A stretch of 64,000 nucleotides of DNA from Mesorhizobium sp. NZP2077 (GCF_013170805.1 NZ_CP051293.1:3292001-3356000); one strand, 5' to 3'; counted from the first letter of the stretch, positions 25,340 through 34,319 are shown. The notes: a model not told the origin generated them from the letters alone. Program-made: numbers and translations.

Positions 25340-26218
25340 ATGGACACCTTTCGCGACAAGCTCGTTCCCGTCACCTCGATCCTCGCTGGCGTGGTCATCC
25401 TCTGGTACGTCTTCGCCGTCATTCTGAACACGCCGTTCCAGCGCGACCTCGACCGCCGTGCCAATGAGACCTCCACGTTCAGCCAACTCATAGGCAAGAC
25501 GCTGTCGCAGCCCAAGCCGACGCTGCCGGCGCCGCATCAAGTGGCGGTGAACTTCTTCGAGAACACCTTTCTGCGGCCCATCAATTCGAACCGCAGCCTC
25601 GTCTACAATGCCTGGGTCACGCTGTCGTCGACACTGCTCGGCTTTGGCTTCGGCACCGCGCTCGGCATCATCATTGCGGTGGGGATCGTGCATGTGGCGA
25701 CGCTCGACCGCAGCCTGATGCCGTGGATCATCGCCTCGCAGACCATTCCGATCCTGGCGGTGGCGCCGATGATCATTGTGGTTTTGGCGGCAGTCGGCAT
25801 CACCGGCCTGATTCCGAAGGCGATGATCTCGACCTATCTGTCGTTCTTCCCGGTGACAGTGGGCATGGTGAAGGGCCTGCGCTCGCCCGAGATCATGCAT
25901 CTCGACCTGATGCATACCTACAATGCCAGCGCCTCGCAGACCTTCTGGAAGCTGCGCGTGCCGGCCTCGGTGCCGTTTCTGTTCACCTCGATGAAGGTGG
26001 CGGTGGCGGCAAGCCTGGTCGGCGCCATCGTCGGCGAACTGCCGACCGGTGCGGTCGCCGGCATCGGCGCCAAGCTGCTCGCCGGCGCCTATTACAGCCA
26101 ATCCATCGACATCTGGTCGGCGCTCGTCGCCGGCTCGATCGTGGCGGCACTGCTGGTCATGGTGGTCGGCATTGTCGGGCGCCTCGTCGACCGCGCCATG
26201 GGCGGGAGGCCGGCATGA
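25340..26218 (+). CDS. ABC transporter permease (NitT/TauT type), first
   Basis: 292-residue inner-membrane permease of the BPD_transp_1 family. After a first helix (VTSILAGVVILWYVFAVIL) there is a periplasmic stretch, then the core helices (STLLGFGFGTALGIIIAVG, TIPILAVAPMIIVVLAAVG, AAVGITGLIPKAMIS) and the EAA-type cytoplasmic loop near ASASQTFWKLRVPASVPF that contacts the ATPase. ATG 25340 follows the repeat directly with AGAAGGG upstream. Its stop overlaps the next permease start by four bases (ATGA), so the two are coupled and form the channel heterodimer. Confidence 0.9.
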   Translation: MDTFRDKLVPVTSILAGVVILWYVFAVILNTPFQRDLDRRANETSTFSQLIGKTLSQPKPTLPAPHQVAVNFFENTFLRPINSNRSLVYNAWVTLSSTLLGFGFGTALGIIIAVGIVHVATLDRSLMPWIIASQTIPILAVAPMIIVVLAAVGITGLIPKAMISTYLSFFPVTVGMVKGLRSPEIMHLDLMHTYNASASQTFWKLRVPASVPFLFTSMKVAVAASLVGAIVGELPTGAVAGIGAKLLAGAYYSQSIDIWSALVAGSIVAALLVMVVGIVGRLVDRAMGGRPA

Positions 26219-27369
26219 ACTGGCTGAAGCCTTCCTGGCAAGCGGTGCTAGCGATCGTGCTGTGCCTGATCGCGGTCGCGCTCGGCGCGATCGCCGCGCC
26301 AAAAGTGGATCCGCTGGCGCAGCCTGCCGGGACGTTGATCTATCCCTATGCGGCGACAAGCTGGCTGATTTTCGGCGCCCTGGTTCTCGCTGCTCTGATC
26401 TCCATGGCCAGAATACCGTCCATCGTCGAAGCTGCCGTGCTTTTCATCGGCGCGCATCTCGTGGCCTGGCTGCTGATCGGTGGCATCGCTGGCTTCGAAG
26501 GTCAGGCGCGGGCGCCGTATTTCCTGCTGCTCACGGCTGCCTGGCTGCTTGGCTGGCGTTGCGTCGCGGTGCTGTCGGGACTTCGCCCGATGGCGAACTG
26601 GGAACGGACCGCCCTTCGGCTCATCATCCCGGCCATCTTCGGCGCCTGGATCCTGATCATCTGGGAAGCGGTGACGCGGGGCGCCGGCATTCCCTTCATT
26701 CTGCTGCCGCCGCCCAGCGCCATCGGCACGCGCATCGCCAGTTCGCTGCCGGTGCTCGGCGCCGATGTGCGGCAGACGATCTTCAAGGCGGTGATCTTCG
26801 GTTATGTCGTCGGCAGCGGCGCCGGCTTCATCACCGCGGTGCTCGCCGACCGCGTGCCGTTCCTGCGGCGCGGGCTCTTGCCGATCGGCAACATGGTTTC
26901 GGCGCTGCCGATCATCGGCGTGGCGCCGATCATGGTCATGTGGTTCGGCTTCGACTGGCAGTCCAAGGCGGCCGTCGTCATCATCATGACCTTCTTCCCG
27001 ATGCTGGTGAACACGGTCGCAGGCCTTGCGGCGTCAGGCCATATGGAGCGCGACCTGATGCGCACCTATGCGTCGGGCTATTGGCAGACGCTGCTGAAGC
27101 TCAGGCTGCCGGCCGCGGCGCCTTTCATCTTCAACGCGCTGAAGATCAACTCGACGCTGGCGCTGATCGGCGCCATCGTCGCCGAGTTCTTCGGCACGCC
27201 CGTCGTCGGCATGGGCTTCCGCATCTCGACCGAGGTCGGGCGGATGAACATCGACATGGTCTGGGCCGAAATCGCAGTTGCAGCACTTGCGGGTTCGGTC
27301 TTTTATGGCGTGGTCGCTCTTGTCGAAAGAGCCGTCACGTTTTGGCATCCCTCTGTCCGTGGTGGATAG
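26215..27369 (+). CDS. ABC transporter permease (NitT/TauT type), second
   Basis: 384-residue permease, longer than the family's usual 250-300 because of an N-terminal extension of about 120 residues with three or four extra helices (WQAVLAIVLCLIAVALGAIA, WLIFGALVLAALISMA, IVEAAVLFIGAHLVAWLLIG). The standard domain follows, with LLPPPSAIGTRI, SALPIIGVAPIMVMWFG and the EAA-type loop YASGYWQTLLKLRLPAAAP. The ATG overlaps the previous stop (ATGA). Forms the translocation pore with the first permease; the role of the extension is unknown. Confidence 0.9.
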   Translation: MNWLKPSWQAVLAIVLCLIAVALGAIAAPKVDPLAQPAGTLIYPYAATSWLIFGALVLAALISMARIPSIVEAAVLFIGAHLVAWLLIGGIAGFEGQARAPYFLLLTAAWLLGWRCVAVLSGLRPMANWERTALRLIIPAIFGAWILIIWEAVTRGAGIPFILLPPPSAIGTRIASSLPVLGADVRQTIFKAVIFGYVVGSGAGFITAVLADRVPFLRRGLLPIGNMVSALPIIGVAPIMVMWFGFDWQSKAAVVIIMTFFPMLVNTVAGLAASGHMERDLMRTYASGYWQTLLKLRLPAAAPFIFNALKINSTLALIGAIVAEFFGTPVVGMGFRISTEVGRMNIDMVWAEIAVAALAGSVFYGVVALVERAVTFWHPSVRGG

Positions 27370-27408
27370 GGCGGTGGGTTTAGGGCACTAACTTCAGAGG
27401 GTAGAAAA

Positions 27409-28380
27409 ATGAAAAGACTGATTATTCCCGTTCTGGCCGGTGCGATGTCGCTGGCCGCGTTCCAGGCAATGGCCGCCGACAAGGTGACGTTGCAGCTGAA
27501 ATGGGTCACACAGGCCCAGTTTGCCGGCTACTATGTCGCCAAGGCCAAGGGTTTCTATGAGGCCGAAGGCCTCGACGTCGACATCAAGCCGGGCGGCCCC
27601 GATATCGCGCCGGAGCAGGTGATCGCCGGTGGCGGCGCTGATGTCATCGTCGACTGGATGGGCGGTGCGCTGGCCGCCCGCGAAAAGGGCGTGCCGCTGG
27701 TCAACATCGCCCAGCCGTTCAAGAAGGCCGGCATGGAACTGGTCTGCCCGAAGGACGGCCCGATCAAGACCGAAGCCGACTTCAAGGGCCACACGCTCGG
27801 CGTCTGGTTCTTCGGCAACGAATATCCGTTCTACGCCTGGATGAACAAGCTTGGCCTGAAGACCGATGGCGGCCCGGACGGCGTCACCGTCCTGAAGCAG
27901 AGCTTTGACGTGCAGCCGCTGATCCAGAAGCAGGCGGATTGCATCTCGGTCATGACCTACAATGAGTACTGGCAGCTGATCGACGCCGGCTACAAGCCGG
28001 AACAGCTCACAGTCTTCAACTACTCGGCGATGGGCAACGACCTGCTTGAAGACGGCCTCTATGCGTCGGAAGACAAGCTCAAGGACCCGGCCTTCGCGGA
28101 CAAGATGGTGCGTTTCGTGCGCGCTTCGATGAAAGGCTGGAAATACGCCATCGACAACAATGACGAAGCCGCAGGCATCGTCATGGATGGCGGCGGCCAG
28201 GACGAGAACCACCAGAAGCGGATGATGAGCGAAGTCGCCAAGCTGATCGACAATGCCGACGGCAAGCTCGATCCGGCGACCTATGAGCGCACCGCCAAGG
28301 CGCTGCTCGACCAGAAGATCATCACCAAGGAGCCGAAAGGCGCCTACACGACCGCCATCACCGACAAGGCGATCAAGTAA
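27409..28380 (+). CDS. ABC transporter substrate-binding protein (NMT1/ThiY-like)
   Basis: 323-residue periplasmic receptor with a signal peptide (MKRLIIPVLAGAMSLAAF, cleavage after AMA). The NMT1/THI5 fold is indicated by VTLQLKWVTQAQFAGYYVAKAKGFY at the mature N-terminus and by PGGPDIAPEQVIAGGGADVIVDW. ThiY-type proteins bind pyrimidine precursors of thiamine, so a pyrimidine ligand would fit both family and location. Start ATG 27409 follows GAGGG. Last gene of the transporter operon, followed by a strong terminator. Confidence 0.9.
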   Translation: MKRLIIPVLAGAMSLAAFQAMAADKVTLQLKWVTQAQFAGYYVAKAKGFYEAEGLDVDIKPGGPDIAPEQVIAGGGADVIVDWMGGALAAREKGVPLVNIAQPFKKAGMELVCPKDGPIKTEADFKGHTLGVWFFGNEYPFYAWMNKLGLKTDGGPDGVTVLKQSFDVQPLIQKQADCISVMTYNEYWQLIDAGYKPEQLTVFNYSAMGNDLLEDGLYASEDKLKDPAFADKMVRFVRASMKGWKYAIDNNDEAAGIVMDGGGQDENHQKRMMSEVAKLIDNADGKLDPATYERTAKALLDQKIITKEPKGAYTTAITDKAIK

Positions 28381-28412
28381 GCGGCGCGATCCGCGCTTCT
28401 GGCATGCGTTTG

Positions 28413-28439
28413 AAAAGGGGCGGGCGACCGCCCCTTTTT
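28413..28439 (+). terminator. Rho-independent terminator after the binding-protein gene
   Basis: AAAAGGGGCGG, loop GCGA, CCGCCCCTTTTT. The A-rich left flank and T-run on the right could make it work in both directions. It closes the transporter operon. Confidence 0.9.
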
Positions 28440-28556
28440 CGGTAGGCCGGTCACAAAAACGTGTGCGGGGAAACATTGCGCCGCCCAGCCGTTGCGTTGA
28501 AGCATGCGCGCGTCGGGGGACCGTGACCCATGCGACAAGCCAATCGGAGGTTCTTC

Positions 28557-29009
28557 ATGCGCACACAGTCTTTTCTGCCTTTTCTGCCGGTATTTTCGGC
28601 GCTGGCCATTTCGACAGCTTTCCTGTTCGCGTCCCCGGCTATGGCCGAGGTGATAAAATACAAGGCAACGCTGGATGGCGGCCAGCAGAACCCGCCCGTC
28701 ACCACCAAGGGCAAAGGCACGGCCACGTTCACTTTCGACACAACAAAGAAGAAGCTTAGCTGGAACGTCAAATATTCCGGCCTCAGCGGGCCGGCGACGG
28801 CCGCGCACATTCATGGCCCGGCGGCGATGGGCGCGAACGCCGGCCCTGTCATTCCGTTCAAGGGCAAGCTCAAGAGCCCGATCAAGGGTTCGGCCGAACT
28901 GACCGACGCTCAGGCCGCCGACCTGGCGGCTGGCAACTATTATGTCAACGTCCACACCGCCGCAAACAAGGACGGCGAGATTCGCGGGCAGATCGAGGCA
29001 GCGAAGTAG
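28557..29009 (+). CDS. CHRD domain secreted protein
   Basis: 150 residues with a signal peptide (FLPFLPVFSALAISTAFLF, cleavage after AMA) followed by one CHRD domain: YKATLDGGQQNPPVTTKGKG, the AAHIHGPAAMGANAGPV motif and the ending GNYYVNVHTAANKDGEIRGQI. CHRD domains occur in animal chordin and in many bacterial exported proteins of unknown role. ATG 28557 follows CGGAGG; an in-frame ATG at 28530 lies before that site. Monocistronic, bounded on both sides by near-identical terminators. Confidence 0.88.
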   Translation: MRTQSFLPFLPVFSALAISTAFLFASPAMAEVIKYKATLDGGQQNPPVTTKGKGTATFTFDTTKKKLSWNVKYSGLSGPATAAHIHGPAAMGANAGPVIPFKGKLKSPIKGSAELTDAQAADLAAGNYYVNVHTAANKDGEIRGQIEAAK

Positions 29010-29023
29010 CGCGAACCGTGCCG

Positions 29024-29052
29024 AAAAAGGGGCGGGTAACCGCCCCTTTTTC
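29024..29052. terminator. Bidirectional terminator between CHRD and TPP-enzyme genes
   Basis: AAAAAGGGGCGG, loop GTAA, CCGCCCCTTTTT. It serves two convergent genes and is almost the same as the hairpin at 28413, 600 bases away. Confidence 0.88.
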
Positions 29053-29053
29053 G

Positions 29054-30703
29054 TCAGGCCTTGTCGCGGATCTGCGTCATCGTCCGGGTCGGCGTGATCG
29101 CTTCAGGATCGAGCCTGATTTCGACGATCGCCGGCTTGCCGCTGGCGCGGGCTCGCTCGAAGGCCGGCGCGAAGTCGGCCGTCTTCTCGACCGTCTCGCC
29201 ATGGCCGCCATAGGCACGGGCCAGCGACGCGAAGTCGGGGTTTTTGAGATCTGTGGCGACGACGCGGCCGGGATATTCGCGCTCCTGGTGCATGCGGATG
29301 GTGCCGTAAATGCCGTTGTTGACGACGATGACGATGATCGGCAGGTCATACTGCACGGCGGTGGCGAATTCCTGACCGTTCATCAGGAAGCAGCCGTCGC
29401 CGGCAAAGGCGATGACCTCGCGATCCGGGTAAAGCGCCTTGGCGGCGACCGCGGCCGGTGTGCCGTAGCCCATCGAGCCGGAGGTCGGCGCTACCTGCGT
29501 GCCGAAGCGGCGGGAGCGGTGGAAGCGATGCACCCAAGTGGCGTAGTTGCCGGCGCCGTTGGTGAGGATGGCGTCGTCGGGCAGCACCTTTTCCAGATAG
29601 TTCATGATCGGGCCCATATGGACCGAGCCAGGGCCGCTTGCCGGCGGTGTCGACCAGTCGAGATAGGCGGCGTGCAGTTTGGTCGTCTCGTCCGCCCAAC
29701 TTGGCGCCGAGCCCGGCTTGCGCTTGGCAAAGGCTTCGACGAAGGCGGAAGGCGAGGCGTTGATCGCCAGCGCCGGCCGGTAGACGCGGCCGAGTTCGCC
29801 GGCGTCGGCATGGACATGGACCAGCGTCTGGTCGGGATAGGGGCTTTTCAGCAGCGTGTAGTCCGAGGAAGGCATCTCGCCCATGCGGCCGCCGATGAGC
29901 AGGACGAGGTCGGCCTGCTTGATGGCGGTGGCCAGTTTCGGATTGATGCCGATGCCGACATCGCCGGCATAGTTCGGATGCAGATGGTCGAACAGCATCT
30001 GGCGGCGGAAGGAACAACCGACCGGCAGCGACCACGTTTCGGATATGGCGCGTATCCGAGCCACCGCTTGCTCGTCCCAGCGCGTGCCGCCGAGGATGAC
30101 AAAGGGGCGTTTCGCGCCGTTGAGTATCTTTTCCAGCGCGTCAAGTTCGGCCTCGCCGGGATATGTCTCGACCGGCGTGTGTGGCAAGGCGGCCGGCGCT
30201 TCGACGATGCTTGTCAGCATGTCTTCCGGCAGCGAAATGACAACCGGCCCTGGGCGGCCCGATGTCGCCACGGCGAAGGCGCGGGTGACGAATTCGGGGA
30301 TGCGCGAGGCATCGTCGATCTCGACCACCCATTTGGCGATGTCGCCGAAGAACCTGACGTAATCGACTTCCTGAAAAGCCTCGCGCTCCTTGGCGTGGCT
30401 GGCGACCTGGCCGATGAACAGGATGACGGGTATCGAATCCTGCATGGCGATGTGGATACCCGCTGAGGCGTTGGTGGCGCCGGGGCCTCGGGTGACGAAG
30501 CAGATGCCGGGCTTGCCGGTCAGCCGGCCCTGGCAGTCCGCCATCATCGCCGCACCGCCTTCCTGGCGGCAGACGATGGTGCGGATTTTGGAATCGTGCA
30601 GCGCATCGAGCACCGCAAGGTAGGATTCGCCCGGCACGCAAAAGATGCGGTCGGTGCCGTTCGCTTCCAGCGCGTCGACGATCAGTTGTCCACCGGTCTT
30701 CAT
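29054..30703 (-). CDS. Thiamine-pyrophosphate enzyme, acetolactate-synthase-like
   Basis: 549-residue member of the ThDP-dependent decarboxylase/carboligase family. The activating Glu is in VCRQEGGAAMMA (about residue 50), the middle FAD/ADP-like domain spans about 190-330, and the ThDP-diphosphate motif GDGCFLMNGQEFATAV with VVNNGIYG lies near residues 440-475. The true reaction is open: acetolactate synthases, glyoxylate carboligase, benzoylformate and oxalyl-CoA decarboxylases share this layout. Its start overlaps the CoA-transferase stop by four bases, so the pair is translationally coupled, which recalls the Frc/Oxc oxalate pair; this is inference from gene order. Confidence 0.85.
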   Translation of the reverse strand: MKTGGQLIVDALEANGTDRIFCVPGESYLAVLDALHDSKIRTIVCRQEGGAAMMADCQGRLTGKPGICFVTRGPGATNASAGIHIAMQDSIPVILFIGQVASHAKEREAFQEVDYVRFFGDIAKWVVEIDDASRIPEFVTRAFAVATSGRPGPVVISLPEDMLTSIVEAPAALPHTPVETYPGEAELDALEKILNGAKRPFVILGGTRWDEQAVARIRAISETWSLPVGCSFRRQMLFDHLHPNYAGDVGIGINPKLATAIKQADLVLLIGGRMGEMPSSDYTLLKSPYPDQTLVHVHADAGELGRVYRPALAINASPSAFVEAFAKRKPGSAPSWADETTKLHAAYLDWSTPPASGPGSVHMGPIMNYLEKVLPDDAILTNGAGNYATWVHRFHRSRRFGTQVAPTSGSMGYGTPAAVAAKALYPDREVIAFAGDGCFLMNGQEFATAVQYDLPIIVIVVNNGIYGTIRMHQEREYPGRVVATDLKNPDFASLARAYGGHGETVEKTADFAPAFERARASGKPAIVEIRLDPEAITPTRTMTQIRDKA

Positions 30704-31875
30704 TTCGCTGATCTCTCCAGTTCGGCAAGGATTTCGTCAGTGTGCTCGCCCAAGCGCGGCGAGGGGCGTTTATAGACCAGCGGTGTTTCAGACATCACCA
30801 TCGGCGCGCGTACCGAGGGCAGAAGATTGCCGTGACCATCGTCGAGGTCGAGCCGCATGCCGCGCGCGATCGTCTGCGGGTCGGCGAACATCTGGCCGAT
30901 CGTGTTGATCGGGCTCGCCGGCACGCTTGCCGCTTCGAGCTTTGCCAGCAGCGGATCCCGATCAAAGGTCTTCAGCGCCCCGATCATGCGCTCGCGCAGC
31001 TTGACCCGGTTGGCAACCCGCGCCGGATTGGTGGCAAAGTCGGGATTGGTCGACAGCTCATCCAGCCCGACGGCAGCGCAGAATTTGGCAAACTGGCCGT
31101 CATTGCCGACCGCCAGGATGATGTGACCGTCGCGAACCGGCACCACCTCGTAGGGCGCGATGTTCATATGCGCATTGCCCATCTGCACCGGCGACTTGCC
31201 GGAGACGAGATAGTTGAGGTTCTGGTTGCCGAGCGCCGAGATCTGCGTGTCGAACAGAGCCATGTCGATATGCTGGCCTTCGCCGGTCTGGTCGGCATGG
31301 CGCAGGGCTGCCTGGATGGCGATGACGGAATAGAGGCCGGTGAAGATGTCGGAGATGGCGACGCCAGCCTTTTGCGGCTCGCGCCCGACCTCGCCGGTGA
31401 TCGACATCATGCCGGCCATGGCCTGGATGATGAAGTCGTAGCCGGCGCGTGGTGCGTAGGGGCCGTCCTGGCCAAAGCCGGTGATCGAGCAGTAGACAAG
31501 GCGCGGGTTGATCTTGCGCAGGCTGTCATAGTCGAGCCCGTACTTTTTCAGGCCACCGAGCTTGAAATTCTCGATCAGCACGTCCGACGTCGCGACCAAC
31601 CGGCGGATGGTCTCGGCGCCCTCGGGCGTCGAGAAGTCGATGGCGATGGAGCGCTTGCCGCGATTGCAGGAATGGTAATAGGCGGCCGACAGATTCTCGC
31701 CGTCATGGCTCATGACGAAGGGCGGTCCCCATTTGCGGGTATCGTCGCCGCCATCGGGGCTTTCGACCTTGATGACATCGGCGCCGAGATCGGCAAGCAA
31801 TTGCCCGGCCCATGGCCCGGCCAGGATGCGGGCGAGTTCGACGACGCGGACGCCTTTCAGGGGAGGTTCGGCCAT
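30700..31875 (-). CDS. CaiB/BaiF family CoA-transferase (class III)
   Basis: 391-residue class III CoA-transferase. N-terminal LKGVRVVELARILAGPWAGQLLADLGADVIKVE and GKRSIAIDFSTPEG are the family hallmarks, and the catalytic Asp is in VAISDIFTGLYSV (about residue 174). Such enzymes move CoA between a donor thioester and a carboxylic acid (formyl-CoA/oxalate, carnitine, benzylsuccinate and others). It heads a two-gene operon with the TPP enzyme. An IS30-family element sits about 90 bases upstream of its start and may have replaced or altered its promoter. Confidence 0.9.
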   Translation of the reverse strand: MAEPPLKGVRVVELARILAGPWAGQLLADLGADVIKVESPDGGDDTRKWGPPFVMSHDGENLSAAYYHSCNRGKRSIAIDFSTPEGAETIRRLVATSDVLIENFKLGGLKKYGLDYDSLRKINPRLVYCSITGFGQDGPYAPRAGYDFIIQAMAGMMSITGEVGREPQKAGVAISDIFTGLYSVIAIQAALRHADQTGEGQHIDMALFDTQISALGNQNLNYLVSGKSPVQMGNAHMNIAPYEVVPVRDGHIILAVGNDGQFAKFCAAVGLDELSTNPDFATNPARVANRVKLRERMIGALKTFDRDPLLAKLEAASVPASPINTIGQMFADPQTIARGMRLDLDDGHGNLLPSVRAPMVMSETPLVYKRPSPRLGEHTDEILAELERSAK

Positions 31876-31964
31876 AAATCACCAGAATTGGTCGGAACCG
31901 CAGCCTCTATCAACACCTTGTGCCGCTGTCACGGCCCTTGCGATGGGCCAAAGGGCCGGTTTGC

Positions 31965-33192
31965 GATGGTGGGTTCAACCGGTCATCGCAACACCTTCTG
32001 TAGCCTATCGGCCGGCGTTTCGAAGTCCAGGGTTTTTCGGGGTCGCTGATTGAGCCGCAGGGCGACGGCGTTGAGTTGGGCCTGCGAGACATGGGAGAGG
32101 TTGGTTTCTCTCGGGAAGTACTGCCTGAGCAGGCCGTTGGTATTTTCGTTGCTGCCGCGCTGCCAGGGACTTCGCGGATCGCAGAAGTAGACCTGTAGAT
32201 CGGTTGCAACGGTGAAGCTCTTGTGCCGAGCCATCTCCTTGCCCTGGTCCCACGTTAGCGAGCGCCGCAACTCTTCGGGCAATGTGCCGATCGTCTGGGC
32301 GAGGGCCGCCACGACGGTGGCCGAGTCCCTCCTCGCCACCTTTACAAGCATCGTGAACCGGCTGTGTCGCTCGACGAGGGTGGCGATGTGCGTGTCGTTC
32401 GCCCCGGTGAGCAGATCACCCTCCCAATGGCCTGGGATGGCGCGATCCTCAGCCTCGGCGGGGCGCTCGCGGATGGAGATCATATCGAGTATTTGTCCTT
32501 GCCCCGTCCGGCTCTGTGCGCCTTTGGCGAGCCGCATCTGTCGTTTGGTACGCAGGTGCGCTGTTAGTTCCTTCTTGAGCACACCTCGCGACTGGATGAA
32601 TAGACTGCGATAGATCGCTTCATGAGATATCCGCATGCTTGGATCGCCTGGGTACTCTCGCCTCAGCCAGCCCGCTATCTGCTCCGGGGACCATTGCAGC
32701 GCTAGCTTTTGCGCCACCCGCCACCGTAGCCGCCCAGAGCATGCCAGGCGACACCGCTTCGGGCGCAGCGCTCGCTCCCAAGCATACTTGTCGGCCCGGG
32801 TTGCACGATACGCTTGTGCACCGCCATTGCGCGAGATCTCGCGACATATTGTCGATGGGGATCGCCCGAGACTTCGTGCAATAGCGCGGATCGCAAGACC
32901 CGCCGCGATCCCGCGAGAGATCTCTTCGCGCTCCGCCAGCCCGAGCGCCAAGGCCGCTCTACGCCTAGCTGACGGAGCAATGCCGCCGTGTAAGGATACG
33001 ATCCGTTGAACGCCGGTCTTGTTCCGGCGGTCCAGTGCCCGCGAGATCGACGAAATGCTCTGACCTTGCTTCCATCGCTCCCAAAGCTCGACCTTCTGCG
33101 CTGACGTAAACCAGATCCGTGACGTCACCATGCAACACCTCTTCATCCTCTCAGATTAAAGCGTGTTGCGACGACCGGTTGAACCCACCGAT
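31965..33192 (-). mobile_element. Complete IS30-family insertion sequence with 3-bp target duplication
   Basis: The element spans 31968-33189 (1222 bp). Terminal inverted repeats of 27 bp begin GGTGGGTTCAACCGGTC; left 31968-31994 and right 33163-33189 differ at one position. GAT is directly repeated at 31965-31967 and 33190-33192, matching the 2-3 bp duplications known for IS30. One intact transposase gene fills the element. It lies between the hydrolase stop and the CoA-transferase start, breaking neither gene. Confidence 0.9.
31983..33131 (-). CDS. IS30 family transposase
   Basis: 382-residue DDE transposase. The N-terminal helix-turn-helix regions are SISSISRALDRRNKTGV and the IS30 hallmark IRAIARSLGRSPSTICREISRN (about residues 78-99). 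The catalytic core has GHWEGDLLTG (first Asp), LTWDQGKEM (second Asp) and GSNENTNGLLRQYFPR (Glu). The C-terminus runs into the left inverted repeat. Intact with no frameshift, so the element may be active. ATG 33131 follows AAGAGG with six-base spacing; ATG 33146 in the same frame is also possible. Confidence 0.95.
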   Translation of the reverse strand: MVTSRIWFTSAQKVELWERWKQGQSISSISRALDRRNKTGVQRIVSLHGGIAPSARRRAALALGLAEREEISRGIAAGLAIRAIARSLGRSPSTICREISRNGGAQAYRATRADKYAWERALRPKRCRLACSGRLRWRVAQKLALQWSPEQIAGWLRREYPGDPSMRISHEAIYRSLFIQSRGVLKKELTAHLRTKRQMRLAKGAQSRTGQGQILDMISIRERPAEAEDRAIPGHWEGDLLTGANDTHIATLVERHSRFTMLVKVARRDSATVVAALAQTIGTLPEELRRSLTWDQGKEMARHKSFTVATDLQVYFCDPRSPWQRGSNENTNGLLRQYFPRETNLSHVSQAQLNAVALRLNQRPRKTLDFETPADRLQKVLR

Positions 33193-33204
33193 GGATAGGG
33201 GTCG

Positions 33205-34134
33205 TTATTTCAGAATGCCGTCGGCCCAGGCGGCGAAATCGTCCATGATGATGTCGCGGTTCAGCTCGTTCAGGCTTTCGTGGCGGGTGTCGGCGTAAAC
33301 CTTTGAAACCAGATTCGAAAAGCCCATCTTGCGCATGCGGTTGGCGAGATGGGTGATGCCCTTGCCGTAGTCCGATGCAGGGTCCTTTTCACCGCCGATA
33401 ATCGCGACGGGAATGTCGCGCCGGACGCCGGCAAAACCGGCATCCTTGCCGCCGTTCAGCGCCATCGAGACCACGTCGCGCCACATCGAGACAGAGGCAT
33501 CCCAGCCGCATAGCGGATCGGCGATGTATTTCGCCACCTCGGCCTCGTCGCGCGACAGCCAGTCGAACAGCGTGCGGTGGTTGGGCACCGCCTTGCCCCA
33601 GGCCTGGAAGGTGAGCTTCGGTAGCAGGCGTGACGGGACGTCGGAGCCCAGCCGCATGCGTTCCCAGGCGAGAACGCCGAGCGCCACCTGTCCAAGCAGG
33701 CCTTGCGAGAAATTGCCGTTCCAGATCGCGGCGGCATGGATGCGGGGCGAATGGCCCAAAAGATAGTTCAGCGCCACCGACGCGCCCATCGAGTGACCGA
33801 AGAGGATGACCGGCAGGTCAGGGCATTCGCGGGCGATGAGATCATGGATGGCGTCGATATCGGCGATCACCTTGGCAGGACCATCCTTGTCGGCAAATCT
33901 GCCGAGCGGTGCGTCGGGAGCCCTGGTGGCGCCGTGGCCGCGATGGTCGTGGACATAGGTGTGGAAGCCGCGCGCAGAGAGAAAATCGGCAAAGCGGGCA
34001 TAGCGCGCGGCATGCTCGGCCAGGCCGTGATTGATCTGGACGACGGCGCGTGGCTTGCCGTCAGCCTGCCTGACGAAAAGGTTGAGGTCGGCACCGGTCG
34101 GTGAGCGGACCATGCGTTGTTGATCAAAAGGCAT
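33205..34134 (-). CDS. Alpha/beta hydrolase, monoacylglycerol-lipase/lysophospholipase-like
   Basis: 309-residue serine hydrolase of the Hydrolase_4 (PldB) group. The nucleophile elbow is FGHSMGAS (about residue 114), with the N-terminal NHGLAEHAARYARFADFLSARGF typical of monoacylglycerol lipases, DHRGHG after it, a catalytic Asp expected near GGEKDPASD and a His in ADTRHESLNE. Probably cleaves a lipid or small ester in the cytoplasm. Monocistronic; the stop lies 15 bases from the end of the IS30 element. Divergent from the RNase T2 gene. Confidence 0.88.
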   Translation of the reverse strand: MPFDQQRMVRSPTGADLNLFVRQADGKPRAVVQINHGLAEHAARYARFADFLSARGFHTYVHDHRGHGATRAPDAPLGRFADKDGPAKVIADIDAIHDLIARECPDLPVILFGHSMGASVALNYLLGHSPRIHAAAIWNGNFSQGLLGQVALGVLAWERMRLGSDVPSRLLPKLTFQAWGKAVPNHRTLFDWLSRDEAEVAKYIADPLCGWDASVSMWRDVVSMALNGGKDAGFAGVRRDIPVAIIGGEKDPASDYGKGITHLANRMRKMGFSNLVSKVYADTRHESLNELNRDIIMDDFAAWADGILK

Positions 34135-34319
34135 GGCCGCCTGGTCTCTCCCTCATTTTATCGTTGTTGGCTTTGTTTGCGCCGGTGCCGGTTTGGCGTC
34201 AATCCACAGCAACTGCTTTTGCGCGACGATGTTTCTTGCGTTTGACCCGCAAAATATCGCAATTCTGACATGGAGACAGATACAGTCTGTCGCCCACTTT
34301 GTTCAGCCGGGGATTTCTC

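Noticed and set aside
31965..33192. Genomic island around the IS30 element
   Set aside because: No tRNA gene, integrase, attachment repeats or composition shift was seen around it; a lone insertion explains the data.
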